DNA of 64,000 nucleotides from Phyllobacterium lublinensis. GTDB taxonomy: Bacteria > Pseudomonadota > Alphaproteobacteria > Rhizobiales > Rhizobiaceae. The stretch lies in assembly GCF_020164435.1 (NCBI RefSeq), contig NZ_JAIUDQ010000011.1, positions 1 through 64,000 of the forward strand, given 5' to 3'. A program made the translations under genes and the position numbers. Position 1 is the stretch's first letter, and every line of letters begins with the position of its first letter. Below, piece after piece: positions 18,337 through 26,606 of this stretch. The notes beneath the pieces were generated by a model, which saw only the letters and a program-made list of their open reading frames with translations, made no database searches and was not told where the DNA came from.

Positions 18337-19191
18337 TCACCAGGCTGCTGTTGCTTTTTGCGATTGGAACGGACTGCCACATTGCCCGTCTTTCAAAGGT
18401 TGGAGATGAGCCAGTCGTGCCTCGATCTTCTTGACCTCTCCGCGCATCAAGGCAGCCAGTTCCAACTGGCGCGCAGGCTGCATGCGGCTATCGATGGCCG
18501 CAATACTCAGGGCACCGGCAGCGCGCCCATCCTGATAGCGGATTGCAAGGCCGATACCCCAGGAATTCGGAAGTATACGTCCCGGATTGAGCGCAAATCC
18601 CATCTCTCGAGCCGATGCAATATCATCGCGAATCTGGGGGGGAGCAAGATCAGGAAATTCGGCAAGGAGTTCCGCTTCATTGGCCGCAAGCACTGCCTCG
18701 ATCTCGTCGTCCTCCATTGCCGCCAGAATGGCAAGCGAACCGGCGCCGACACCCAGAGGATGACGATACCCCGCCTGTAGTGCGTGCGTGCGGATGGGAT
18801 AAGTACCCTCTTCACGGTGCAGGCAAACCGCATGATTGTCGCGTTGTATCGAAAGAAAGCTCGTATCCTGCGTTTTGGACGACAGGAAGCTCAGACTGTC
18901 GCGCGCTATTTGAAGCAATCCGTAACGGCGTGTGGCGAGTGTTCCGAGCACGTACGCTTCCTGACCAAGATAATAGCGTCTGGTCAGTCGATCCTGTTCC
19001 AAGAGGCCGGAACGTATGAGCGCAAGCAGAAGGCGCCGTGTCGTCGGTTTGTTGAGACCACTTTGTTCGACGATGTTACTGAGGGCGCCACCTTGGTCCC
19101 CGAAATAGCTCACGAGACTCAAAAGACTGAGTGCCCTGTCCACGCTTTGGGAACCGTTGAGGCCCGTTGTCCGGGATACTTTTTGCTCCAT
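18337..19191 (-). CDS. IclR family transcriptional regulator
   Basis: About 284 residues from ATG 19191 (GGAGG upstream; an earlier TTG/ATG is possible). Winged HTH at residues 15-75 (SNIVEQSGLNKPTTRRLLLAL) and an IclR effector domain with DTSFLSIQRDNHAVCLHREEG and a C-terminal GIGLAIRYQDGRAAGALSIAA segment. It heads the operon with the acyl-CoA ligase and is divergent from the PPC/DUF296 gene. Two ATATGG-type palindromes in the gap are its likely operators. Confidence 0.93.
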   Translation of the reverse strand: MEQKVSRTTGLNGSQSVDRALSLLSLVSYFGDQGGALSNIVEQSGLNKPTTRRLLLALIRSGLLEQDRLTRRYYLGQEAYVLGTLATRRYGLLQIARDSLSFLSSKTQDTSFLSIQRDNHAVCLHREEGTYPIRTHALQAGYRHPLGVGAGSLAILAAMEDDEIEAVLAANEAELLAEFPDLAPPQIRDDIASAREMGFALNPGRILPNSWGIGLAIRYQDGRAAGALSIAAIDSRMQPARQLELAALMRGEVKKIEARLAHLQPLKDGQCGSPFQSQKATAAW

Positions 19192-19205
19192 GCTCCTCCC
19201 CTTGC

Positions 19206-19222
19206 GATCCATAATATGGATC
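19206..19222. promoter_or_regulatory. Candidate IclR operator 1
   Basis: GATCCATAATATGGATC is a 17-bp palindrome with 8-bp perfect arms around a central A, just upstream of the IclR start at 19191. It shares ATATGGA-CAT with operator 2. Confidence 0.6.
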
Positions 19223-19318
19223 ATGCGGTCACCCTATAAAACTATGACGCAAAATTGATTGCAAGCACGCAGCGTTCGTTTAAGGTTTTCACAACCGAAG
19301 CCAACGAATGCATTCTAC

Positions 19319-19333
19319 AATATGGACCATATT
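19319..19333. promoter_or_regulatory. Candidate IclR operator 2
   Basis: AATATGGACCATATT is a perfect 15-bp palindrome (7-bp arms, central A) located 47 bases upstream of the PPC/DUF296 start. Together with operator 1 it brackets the divergent promoter region. Confidence 0.6.
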
Positions 19334-19379
19334 CCTGCTGCCAAATTGAACAGTACCGCAATTCCAACGGCACGTTTCA

Positions 19380-20246
19380 GTGGCTGAACGCCGGCTGGGA
19401 CAGCCCGGGCCATCACCGTTGGTCCGCTTCGAAAGTTTTGAAGGCGTAGGGCGCCGATTTGATTTCAGCCTTGAACCCGGTCTGAGCATCAATGAAGCGA
19501 TCGCCCGTCCGCTGCGTGCCGGCGATATCAAGGCGGCGGCGCTTACCCTTAAGGGCGGCGCGTTCAACCCATTCCACTATTTGATGCCTGCGCTTGCAAC
19601 TGACGGTTATCACGCCGCTTGGTATAGCGAAGCCTTTTCCCCTGTTGGCGAAACGCGGCTCCAAGTTGGCAACGCGACGTTCGGGGAACGTGACGGCGCT
19701 CCGTTCGTTCATTGCCATGCGATATGGACGGAGCCTGACGGAAGGCGCCGCGCCGATCACATCCTTCCCCATGAGACAATCATAATCCAGCCCATTGAAG
19801 TGACCGCATGGGGCGTGGAAACCGTTCGAATGATATCTGAGCCGGACGAGGAAACGGCCTTCACGCTGTTTCACCCCGTTCCCACTGAAGAACGTGATAG
19901 AGGCCAGGGGCCGCGTACTGTGATCGCGCGCGTTCGCCCGAACGAGGATATCATCACGGCGCTTGAGGCGATCTGTCGACGGCATGGCTTTGGGCACGCG
20001 GAAGTGCGTGGCGGCGTCGGCAGTCTTATCGGGGCACGTTATGTGAATGGAGAACAAGTTGACGACATTGCCACCGAAGTCTTCGTCACAAGGGGTCGGA
20101 TATCTCCGAACTGCGCCGAGACCCGTCTCGAAATCGCAATGGTAGACACCCAGGGCAATCTCACCGAAGGCTCACTTCGACGTGGCGAAAATCCAGTTTG
20201 CATCACCTTTGAAGTCTGCCTTGAAGAAGGCTGGGATGCCAACTAA
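19380..20246 (+). CDS. Tandem PPC (DUF296) domain protein
   Basis: 288 residues made of two PPC/DUF296 repeats. The first (about 15-140) keeps histidines in HCH (111-113) and DHILPHE (126-132), the positions where bacterial PPC domains bind metal. The second (about 180-285; PRTVIARVRPNEDI to CITFEVCLEE) has lost them. PPC domains occur in plant AHL DNA-binding proteins and in bacterial proteins of unknown role. GTG 19380 is the first possible start and has a weak ribosome site. Its stop overlaps the stop of the convergent LacI gene by four bases. Confidence 0.8.
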   Translation: MAERRLGQPGPSPLVRFESFEGVGRRFDFSLEPGLSINEAIARPLRAGDIKAAALTLKGGAFNPFHYLMPALATDGYHAAWYSEAFSPVGETRLQVGNATFGERDGAPFVHCHAIWTEPDGRRRADHILPHETIIIQPIEVTAWGVETVRMISEPDEETAFTLFHPVPTEERDRGQGPRTVIARVRPNEDIITALEAICRRHGFGHAEVRGGVGSLIGARYVNGEQVDDIATEVFVTRGRISPNCAETRLEIAMVDTQGNLTEGSLRRGENPVCITFEVCLEEGWDAN

Positions 20247-21298
20247 CGCGGCTCGTTCTCATCGGGATAGCTGAGGCTCTGCAGTTCGCGCGCATCAACC
20301 CCCGCGATGCGGCGCAGCACGGCCCGCGCCAGTTCACGCCCCGCATGGCGAACGTCTTCATTGAAGACGATGATCTGCGGCCGAAACCATTTCAGAACAT
20401 CGGTCGATTGTTTCGAGACCAGGTCGACATCCTCGCCGATCTTCAGGCCTGCCGCCTCGATGCCGGCAACCAGTGCGATTGCGGCGCCTCCAGTGCAGCA
20501 TACGATGCCATCGGGGCGATTGGGCCCCGACATGATTTCCTCCATCCTGTCGCGAATGCGGCCGAGTGACGTATCGACATCGATACCGGAAAACAGCGCC
20601 GCCACAGCGTTGCCCTCCTCGATACCACGGGAGAAACCGCGATCCAGGTGCCGATAGTACGTCACTGCCGGCGACGGTCCAGCCAGCATCGCTATCCTGC
20701 GTCTCCCCCTTGCAAGCAGGCTCTTGACCGAGAGATAGGCGAATGCCTCATTGTCAAAATCGTGGAATGGGTGATCGATACCCATCTCGGTCCGGCCGTG
20801 GGTCGCGAAGGGAATGCCATGCTCTGTGAGATAGCGGACACGCGGGTCATCGGGCTCGGTTCGCGACATGATGATTCCATCGGCGGAGCCGGTTTCAACA
20901 ATGTAACGGATCGGCTGCATTGGATCATTTTCCAACGAATAGGGCGTGACCGTCAAATGGTAGGGTGTCTGCGACAAGACTTCGGAAATGCCGTAGACCA
21001 TGTTGGATGTTAGTCCCATGATCGAGGACTGTGCATTGAGAACGAGGCTGATTACATTGGTCTTTCCGGTACGAAGGCGTACGCCGGCGCGATTGGGCCG
21101 GTAGCCGATCTGCTTTGCGATCAGCTGAACACGGTTCTTGGTCGCCTGCCCTATCTCCGGCGCATCCTTCAAGGCTCGCGATACGGTAGTCACCCCCAGG
21201 CCCGCCATAAAGGCAATTGTCTTCAATGTGGGCCGCTCGCCTTCAGCAAGCTCGGCTGCATCCCCTGAGTGCCCCTGGCCGTCGTCCTTTACCTTCAT
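20243..21298 (-). CDS. LacI family transcriptional repressor
   Basis: 351 residues from ATG 21298 (TTG 21304 possible). A LacI HTH and hinge (TLKTIAFMAGLGVTTVSRAL, then IGYRPNRAG) precede a periplasmic-binding-protein-like sugar-sensing domain. It is divergent from the sugar ABC operon at 21614 and probably represses both. Two TGTA-N-CG-type operators lie in the gap. An N-terminal extension of about 25 residues before the HTH is slightly longer than usual. Confidence 0.93.
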   Translation of the reverse strand: MKVKDDGQGHSGDAAELAEGERPTLKTIAFMAGLGVTTVSRALKDAPEIGQATKNRVQLIAKQIGYRPNRAGVRLRTGKTNVISLVLNAQSSIMGLTSNMVYGISEVLSQTPYHLTVTPYSLENDPMQPIRYIVETGSADGIIMSRTEPDDPRVRYLTEHGIPFATHGRTEMGIDHPFHDFDNEAFAYLSVKSLLARGRRRIAMLAGPSPAVTYYRHLDRGFSRGIEEGNAVAALFSGIDVDTSLGRIRDRMEEIMSGPNRPDGIVCCTGGAAIALVAGIEAAGLKIGEDVDLVSKQSTDVLKWFRPQIIVFNEDVRHAGRELARAVLRRIAGVDARELQSLSYPDENEPR

Positions 21299-21613
21299 CT
21301 GCAATTGACCATTCGGCCATCCTCGGTGACACCATTAATCTGTATCGTTACAAATTTTTCGTAATCACGCAATTGTCTTTTGCTCTGACACGAAACAACC
21401 ATCTCGCTTTCCGTGCTTACGATTCCAGCTCAATTTAAGCTAGCGATCCGAGAAGATAGTCATCGATCACTCTTATCTAACTGATTATAAAGGTTTTTAT
21501 ATTCATCTCTCTGGTTATTTTCTGCGATAGTCACAAAAATTCCGAAATGGGAATTGCATCCATCAACACTTTGCACTAGCCTACCTGTAACGTTTCAGAT
21601 TTGGGAGGATGCG
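21299..21613. promoter_or_regulatory. LacI-controlled divergent promoter region
   Basis: AT-rich 315-base gap. It contains TGTATCGTTACA at 21341-21352, near the repressor start, and TGTAACGTTTCA at 21586-21597, just before the ribosome site of the binding-protein gene. Both are LacI-type palindromes centred on CG with one mismatched pair. No gene is seen. Confidence 0.7.
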
Positions 21614-22855
21614 ATGCGTTACCGTTCAATTCTGGCCGCCTTGGCCACCTCTACGTTTTTCTTCGCCGGTCATGCCGGGGCCACGGACCTCGAGGTCACA
21701 CACTGGTGGACCTCAGGCGGAGAGGCCGCGGCCGCAAAGGTGCTGGCTGAATCCTATGACAAGCTGGGCGGCGACAAATGGGTAGACGGCGCCATTGCCG
21801 GCAGCGGCACGACAGCTCGCCCGATCATTGTCAGCCGCATCCTTGGCGGCAACCCGATGGGCGCAACACAGCTCAACACTGGCCGCGACGCTGAGGATCT
21901 CGTCAAGGCAGGATTGATGACGGACCTGACTGAGCTTGCCACCAAGGAGGGATGGGCCAGTTTCATCCGCCCGTCGAAGCTGCTCGATGCATGCACGCTT
22001 GAGGGCAAGATTTACTGTGTTCCTGTGAACATTCATTCCTGGCAATGGATGTGGATCAACCCGAATGCCTTCAAGGAGGCCGGTGCATCCGTCCCGGCAA
22101 ACTGGAACGAATTTGTCGCTGCCGCACCCAAGCTGAAGGAAAAGGGAATCATTCCGCTTGCGACCGGTGATGCCTGGCAAGTCGATGGAATTTTCCGAGT
22201 GATCTTTGCAACGCTTGGCGGCAAGGATCTCTACCTGAAGGTCATGGACAAGAAGGACAAGGATGCCGCTGCCGGCCCCGAAATGACAGCTGTCTGGCAG
22301 GCCTTCGCCAATGCGCGTGAGCTCGCAGATCCAGGCTATGTCGGGCGGCAATGGAACGAAGCTACTTCACTGGTACTGACCGGCAAGGCCGGCGGCCAGA
22401 TCATGGGCGACTGGGCGCAGGGCGAGTTCGGGGTCGCCGGCAAGGTTGCCGGTACCGACTACGACTGCCTGCCAGGGCTTGGCGTCCATCCAGTCCTTGA
22501 TACAGGCGGAGATGCTTTCTACTTCCCCAAGAACAAGGATCCTGAAGTTACACGGGCACAATTGAAGCTCGCGAGCATGCTGGTCTCGAAGGAGACGCAG
22601 GTCGCCTTCAACCTTGCCAAGGGCTCACTGCCGATACGCGGTGACATCGACATGGAATCGGCCAATGCCTGCATGCAGAAGGGCATCAAGATTCTCGCCG
22701 ACGGCAACAATGTGCTGCCATCAGTGGAGCAGGCCTTCTCTTCGGACGCGCAAGGACAACTCGAAGACCTCAACACCGAGTTCTTCGCGAACAAGAACAT
22801 GACTGTCGAAGACGCGCAGGCTCGCTTCGTCGAGATCATCAGCGAAGCACAGTAG
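21614..22855 (+). CDS. Sugar ABC transporter substrate-binding protein (glucose/mannose type)
   Basis: 413 residues from ATG 21614, with GGGAGG six bases upstream; the frame is open further upstream but the signal peptide MRYRSILAALATSTFFFAGH fixes this start. The mature N-terminus (TDLEVTHWWTSGGEAAAAKV) closely resembles the GtsA glucose receptor of pseudomonads. Periplasmic receptor, first gene of the operon, directly downstream of a LacI operator. Five further genes follow to 27746. Confidence 0.92.
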   Translation: MRYRSILAALATSTFFFAGHAGATDLEVTHWWTSGGEAAAAKVLAESYDKLGGDKWVDGAIAGSGTTARPIIVSRILGGNPMGATQLNTGRDAEDLVKAGLMTDLTELATKEGWASFIRPSKLLDACTLEGKIYCVPVNIHSWQWMWINPNAFKEAGASVPANWNEFVAAAPKLKEKGIIPLATGDAWQVDGIFRVIFATLGGKDLYLKVMDKKDKDAAAGPEMTAVWQAFANARELADPGYVGRQWNEATSLVLTGKAGGQIMGDWAQGEFGVAGKVAGTDYDCLPGLGVHPVLDTGGDAFYFPKNKDPEVTRAQLKLASMLVSKETQVAFNLAKGSLPIRGDIDMESANACMQKGIKILADGNNVLPSVEQAFSSDAQGQLEDLNTEFFANKNMTVEDAQARFVEIISEAQ

Positions 22856-22875
22856 ACTCCAACCACATAACGAGA

Positions 22876-22901
22876 TGTCGCCAGCCTTCGGGCGGGCGAC
22901 A
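22876..22901 (+). promoter_or_regulatory. Intercistronic UUCG hairpin
   Basis: TGTCGCC (22876-22882) pairs with GGCGACA (22895-22901), enclosing GCC-TTCG-GGC; a single A-G mismatch interrupts the stem. A UUCG tetraloop is very stable. It lies between the binding-protein stop (22855) and the permease start (22923). Confidence 0.75.
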
Positions 22902-22922
22902 CCGAGAGTTTCGGAGACTTCC

Positions 22923-23831
22923 ATGGCTGTCAGCCGACGACCGTTTGCCCCGCTGCGTAATCTGAACGCCAAGGTGGCGGCGATACCGATGATCGTCACC
23001 GTGCTTGTCGTCTTCATCGGCTGCACGGTGTGGACCGTCGTCTATTCCTTCACGTCGTCGCGGTCTCTTCCGACGCTCGATTTTGTGGGAATGGATCAGT
23101 ATGTGCGGCTGTTTCGTACGTCACGCTGGATCGTCTCGCTCCAGAACCTCGCAATCTTCGGGGTCCTCTCCTTGAGCATCTCGCTCGTCCTCGGATTTGT
23201 TCTGGCAGCGTTGATGGACCAGAAAATCCGTTTCGAAAACACGTTCCGGACCATTTTCCTCTATCCCCACGCCCTGTCATTCATCGTCACCGGGCTCGTC
23301 TGGCAGTGGATTCTCACACCGGCTTACGGCGTGCAGAAAGTCGTGCGCGATCTTGGCTTTGAGACCTTCAACTTTCCGATCCTGACCGACGGCAGGTTCA
23401 CTATTTACGCCATTGTCATCGCAGGCCTTTGGCAAGGAACCGGCCTCGTGATGGCCCTCATGCTCGCAGGTCTGCGTGGCATCGATGACGAGATCTGGAA
23501 GGCCGCTCGCGTTGACGGTATCCCCGCGTGGCGGACATACCTTTTTATCGTCATTCCGATGATGCGGCCGGTTTTCATCACAACTTTGGTGATCATTTCC
23601 GCAGCGATTGTGAAAGTCTACGACCTTGTGGTTGCCCTGAGCAATGGCGGCCCGGGTATCTCGTCCGAAGTTCCCGCCAAATATGTGTACGACTTCATGT
23701 TCTCGCGCGGCAATCTCGGCCAGGGACTTGCTGCCTCCACGATCATGCTGACCACCGTCCTGATCATCCTGGTGCCATGGGCAGCGCTGGAATTCCGTCC
23801 CGAGAAGCGCCGTGGAGGTGGATCGAAATGA
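22923..23831 (+). CDS. Sugar ABC transporter permease (GtsB/MalF-like)
   Basis: 302 residues from ATG 22923, with GGAG seven bases before it. Six membrane segments and the coupling loop WKAARVDGIPAWRTY. Inner-membrane channel subunit; pairs with the next permease. Ends in an ATGA overlap with that gene. Confidence 0.94.
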   Translation: MAVSRRPFAPLRNLNAKVAAIPMIVTVLVVFIGCTVWTVVYSFTSSRSLPTLDFVGMDQYVRLFRTSRWIVSLQNLAIFGVLSLSISLVLGFVLAALMDQKIRFENTFRTIFLYPHALSFIVTGLVWQWILTPAYGVQKVVRDLGFETFNFPILTDGRFTIYAIVIAGLWQGTGLVMALMLAGLRGIDDEIWKAARVDGIPAWRTYLFIVIPMMRPVFITTLVIISAAIVKVYDLVVALSNGGPGISSEVPAKYVYDFMFSRGNLGQGLAASTIMLTTVLIILVPWAALEFRPEKRRGGGSK

Positions 23832-24727
23832 GTCTGAATCTCCCAAGCTCTGGGCCCCGCGGGCAGCGACCAAAGCGCCTTATCTCGCCCGCCTCGATCA
23901 TGATTTACTCGGTGCTTTTCGTAGCGGCGGTTTACTATCTCATTCCACTCTACGTCATGGTCATGACATCGCTCAAGGGAATGCCGGAAATCCGGCTTGG
24001 CAACATCTTCTCCCCGCCGGTCGAGGTGACCTTGCAGCCCTGGGCGACCGCCTGGAACAGCGCATGCACCGGCCTCTATTGCGAAGGCATCAAGGTGGGC
24101 TTCTTCAACTCCATGAAGATCCTGGTGCCGAGCGTGATCCTCTCGATCATCATCGCTTCCGTGAACGGCTATGCCCTTTCCAACTGGCGCTTCAAAGGGT
24201 CGGAGCTGTTCTTCACCATCCTGATCTTCGGTGCCTTCATCCCCTATCAGGTGATGCTCTACCCCCTTGTCATTATCACGCGCGAGCTCGGCATCTTCGG
24301 TACGCTCACCGGTGTGATCGTCATCCATACCATCTTCGGCATGCCGATCCTCACCCTGCTCTTCCGCAACTACTTTGTGTCTTTGCCGCCGGAACTGTTC
24401 AAGGCGGCGCGTGTCGATGGCGCGGGGTTCTGGCGCATCTTCCTGCAGATCATGCTGCCGATGTCGCTGCCGATCTTCGTCGTCGCCGTGATCCTGCAGG
24501 TGACGGGCATCTGGAATGACTTCCTTTTTGGGGTGATCTTTGCCGGCACCAAGAATTTTCCAATGACGGTTCAGCTCAACAACATCGTCAATTCGACGCA
24601 AGGGGTGAAGGAGTACAACGTCAATATGGCGGCAACCATTCTCACGGGTGCCGTTCCCCTCCTCGTCTATTTCTTTTCAGGCAAATATTTCGTCAGGGGC
24701 ATCGCCGCCGGCGCTGTTAAAGGGTGA
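23828..24727 (+). CDS. Sugar ABC transporter permease (GtsC/MalG-like)
   Basis: 299 residues from ATG 23828, overlapping the previous stop, with GGAGGTG seven bases upstream. Six hydrophobic segments and the coupling loop FKAARVDGAGFWRI. The YCEGIKVGF insertion after the first periplasmic loop is typical of the glucose/mannose subfamily of CUT1. A longer upstream frame is open but overlaps the preceding permease and is not the start. Confidence 0.93.
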   Translation: MSLNLPSSGPRGQRPKRLISPASIMIYSVLFVAAVYYLIPLYVMVMTSLKGMPEIRLGNIFSPPVEVTLQPWATAWNSACTGLYCEGIKVGFFNSMKILVPSVILSIIIASVNGYALSNWRFKGSELFFTILIFGAFIPYQVMLYPLVIITRELGIFGTLTGVIVIHTIFGMPILTLLFRNYFVSLPPELFKAARVDGAGFWRIFLQIMLPMSLPIFVVAVILQVTGIWNDFLFGVIFAGTKNFPMTVQLNNIVNSTQGVKEYNVNMAATILTGAVPLLVYFFSGKYFVRGIAAGAVKG

Positions 24728-25821
24728 CCAAGTTGCATAGCGTTTCGATCAAAGACCTTTCCCTGAACTTCGGTTCCGTAAGCGTCCTCAAGGATCTCAA
24801 TATCGAGGTGGCCGACGGCGAGTTTCTCGTCCTTTTGGGACCCTCCGGCTGCGGCAAATCCACTCTTCTCAACTGCATAGCCGGGCTTCTGGACATCTCC
24901 GAGGGGCAGATATTCATCAAGGGGAAGAACGTTACCTGGGAAGAGCCTAAAGATCGCGGTATCGGCATGGTCTTCCAATCCTACGCGCTCTATCCGCAGA
25001 TGACGGTCGAAAAGAACCTGTCCTTCGGATTGCGTGTGGCCGGCCTGCCCAAAACGGAAATCCAGAAGCGCATCGCCGCCGCCGCCGAGATCCTGCAGAT
25101 TGGTCCGCTGCTGCAGCGCAAGCCTGCGGAGCTCTCCGGCGGCCAGCGCCAGCGCGTTGCCATCGGCCGCGCGCTTGTGCGCGATGTCGATGTGTTCCTC
25201 TTCGACGAGCCCCTGTCCAATCTCGACGCCAAGTTGCGTTCGGAACTGCGTGTCGAGATCAAGCGGCTGCACCACAAGCTCGCGAACACGATGATCTATG
25301 TGACCCACGATCAGATTGAGGCATTAACGCTGGCCGACCGGATTGCAGTAATGAAGGGCGGCCTGATCCAGCAGCTGGACGACCCGCTGACGATCTACAA
25401 CAAGCCACGCAATCTGTTCGTCGCGAGCTTTATCGGTTCGCCGGCGATGAACTTCCTGAAGGGTGAGATTGCCACAGCATCCGGCGCGCCCGCCTTCCGA
25501 ACGGGAGACGTCGAGATATCGCTCACCACCTACTCCACCCAGTCAGAACTCGCCGCTGGCCATTCTGTTATCTTCGGTTTCCGACCCGAACACATCACTA
25601 TAGGCGACCAACCCGGACCGACCGGGCAATCCTGTCCGGCCATCGTCGATCTCGACGAGCCCATGGGTGCGGACAGCCTCGTCTGGCTGAAGGTCGCAGG
25701 TAAGGCCATCTCAGTTCGCGTCGATTCCGGCCGGCGGTACCAACCCGGCGAAAAGGTCTTCCTGACGTTCAATCCGGCCATGGCTTCGATATTCGACGCC
25801 GAGACCGAAAACCGCCTCTAG
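24724..25821 (+). CDS. Sugar ABC transporter ATP-binding protein (MalK/UgpC type)
   Basis: 365 residues from GTG 24724, overlapping the permease stop. Walker [10 protein letters not shown] (39-47), signature LSGGQRQR, Walker B VFLFDEP, H-loop VTHD, C-terminal TOBE domain. Powers the importer encoded upstream. Confidence 0.95.
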   Translation: MTKLHSVSIKDLSLNFGSVSVLKDLNIEVADGEFLVLLGPSGCGKSTLLNCIAGLLDISEGQIFIKGKNVTWEEPKDRGIGMVFQSYALYPQMTVEKNLSFGLRVAGLPKTEIQKRIAAAAEILQIGPLLQRKPAELSGGQRQRVAIGRALVRDVDVFLFDEPLSNLDAKLRSELRVEIKRLHHKLANTMIYVTHDQIEALTLADRIAVMKGGLIQQLDDPLTIYNKPRNLFVASFIGSPAMNFLKGEIATASGAPAFRTGDVEISLTTYSTQSELAAGHSVIFGFRPEHITIGDQPGPTGQSCPAIVDLDEPMGADSLVWLKVAGKAISVRVDSGRRYQPGEKVFLTFNPAMASIFDAETENRL

Positions 25822-25844
25822 ATTCCAGCATACGGAGAAACGAA

Positions 25845-26591
25845 GTGACCGACTTTTCCTACCAGCTCTACAGCTCTCGCAACTTTCCCCCACTCGATAC
25901 AACGCTGGGTATGCTGAAACGCAACGGCTACGCACGGGTCGAGGGCTATGGCGCCCTGTATACGGAGCCAAGGGCCATAAGGGCTGCGCTCGATGCGAAC
26001 GGGCTGACCATGCCTTCCGGTCACTTCAGCATCGATCTGTTGGAGAACGAGCCGCAAAAGGTGCTCGATATCGCCGGGATGCTCGGCATGAAGGCAATCT
26101 ATTGTCCGCATCTGGCCATTGAACAGCGCCCTGCCGACGCCGCTGGCTGGTCGGCGTTCGGTGAGCGCCTCGAAGCGGCTCACGCCGTCTACAGCAAAGC
26201 GGGTTATGTGTTCGGTTGGCACAATCACGATTTCGAGTTCAAGGCGCTCCCCGATGGCGCGATACCGCAGAAACTGATTTTCGATGCCGCCCCAAGTATC
26301 TCCTGGGAAGCCGACATTGCCTGGATCATCCGCGGCGGCGCCGATCCGTTCCAGTGGATCGAGAACCACGGTAAACGCATCAGCGCCGTGCACATCAAGG
26401 ATATAGCTCCATCCGGCGAGAATGCCGATGAAGATGGATGGGCCGATGTCGGCCATGGGACGGTCGATTGGAAGGCACTGCTGACGGCGTTGCGCACAAC
26501 GCCGGTGCGATACTTCATCATGGAACACGACAATCCTTCGGACCATGAAAGATTTGCACGGCGCTCTATCGCAACCGTGAAAGCATTCTGA
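25845..26591 (+). CDS. Sugar phosphate isomerase/epimerase, TIM barrel
   Basis: 248 residues of the xylose-isomerase-like TIM-barrel family (AP endonuclease 2-type). GWHNHDFEF and AVHIKDIAP supply the metal-binding His, Asp and Glu residues. GTG 25845 has GGAG eight bases upstream. It probably isomerises or epimerises the imported sugar or its oxidised (3-keto or lactone) form, since the next gene is a Gfo/Idh dehydrogenase and such pairs often act in keto-sugar routes. Confidence 0.88.
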   Translation: MTDFSYQLYSSRNFPPLDTTLGMLKRNGYARVEGYGALYTEPRAIRAALDANGLTMPSGHFSIDLLENEPQKVLDIAGMLGMKAIYCPHLAIEQRPADAAGWSAFGERLEAAHAVYSKAGYVFGWHNHDFEFKALPDGAIPQKLIFDAAPSISWEADIAWIIRGGADPFQWIENHGKRISAVHIKDIAPSGENADEDGWADVGHGTVDWKALLTALRTTPVRYFIMEHDNPSDHERFARRSIATVKAF

Positions 26592-26606
26592 CAGAAAGAC
26601 GGAAAC

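Noticed and set aside
18332..18380. Longer acyl-CoA ligase starting at GTG 18380
   Set aside because: It would overlap the IclR coding region, and the added basic residues do not belong to the family; ATG 18332 fits the operon spacing.
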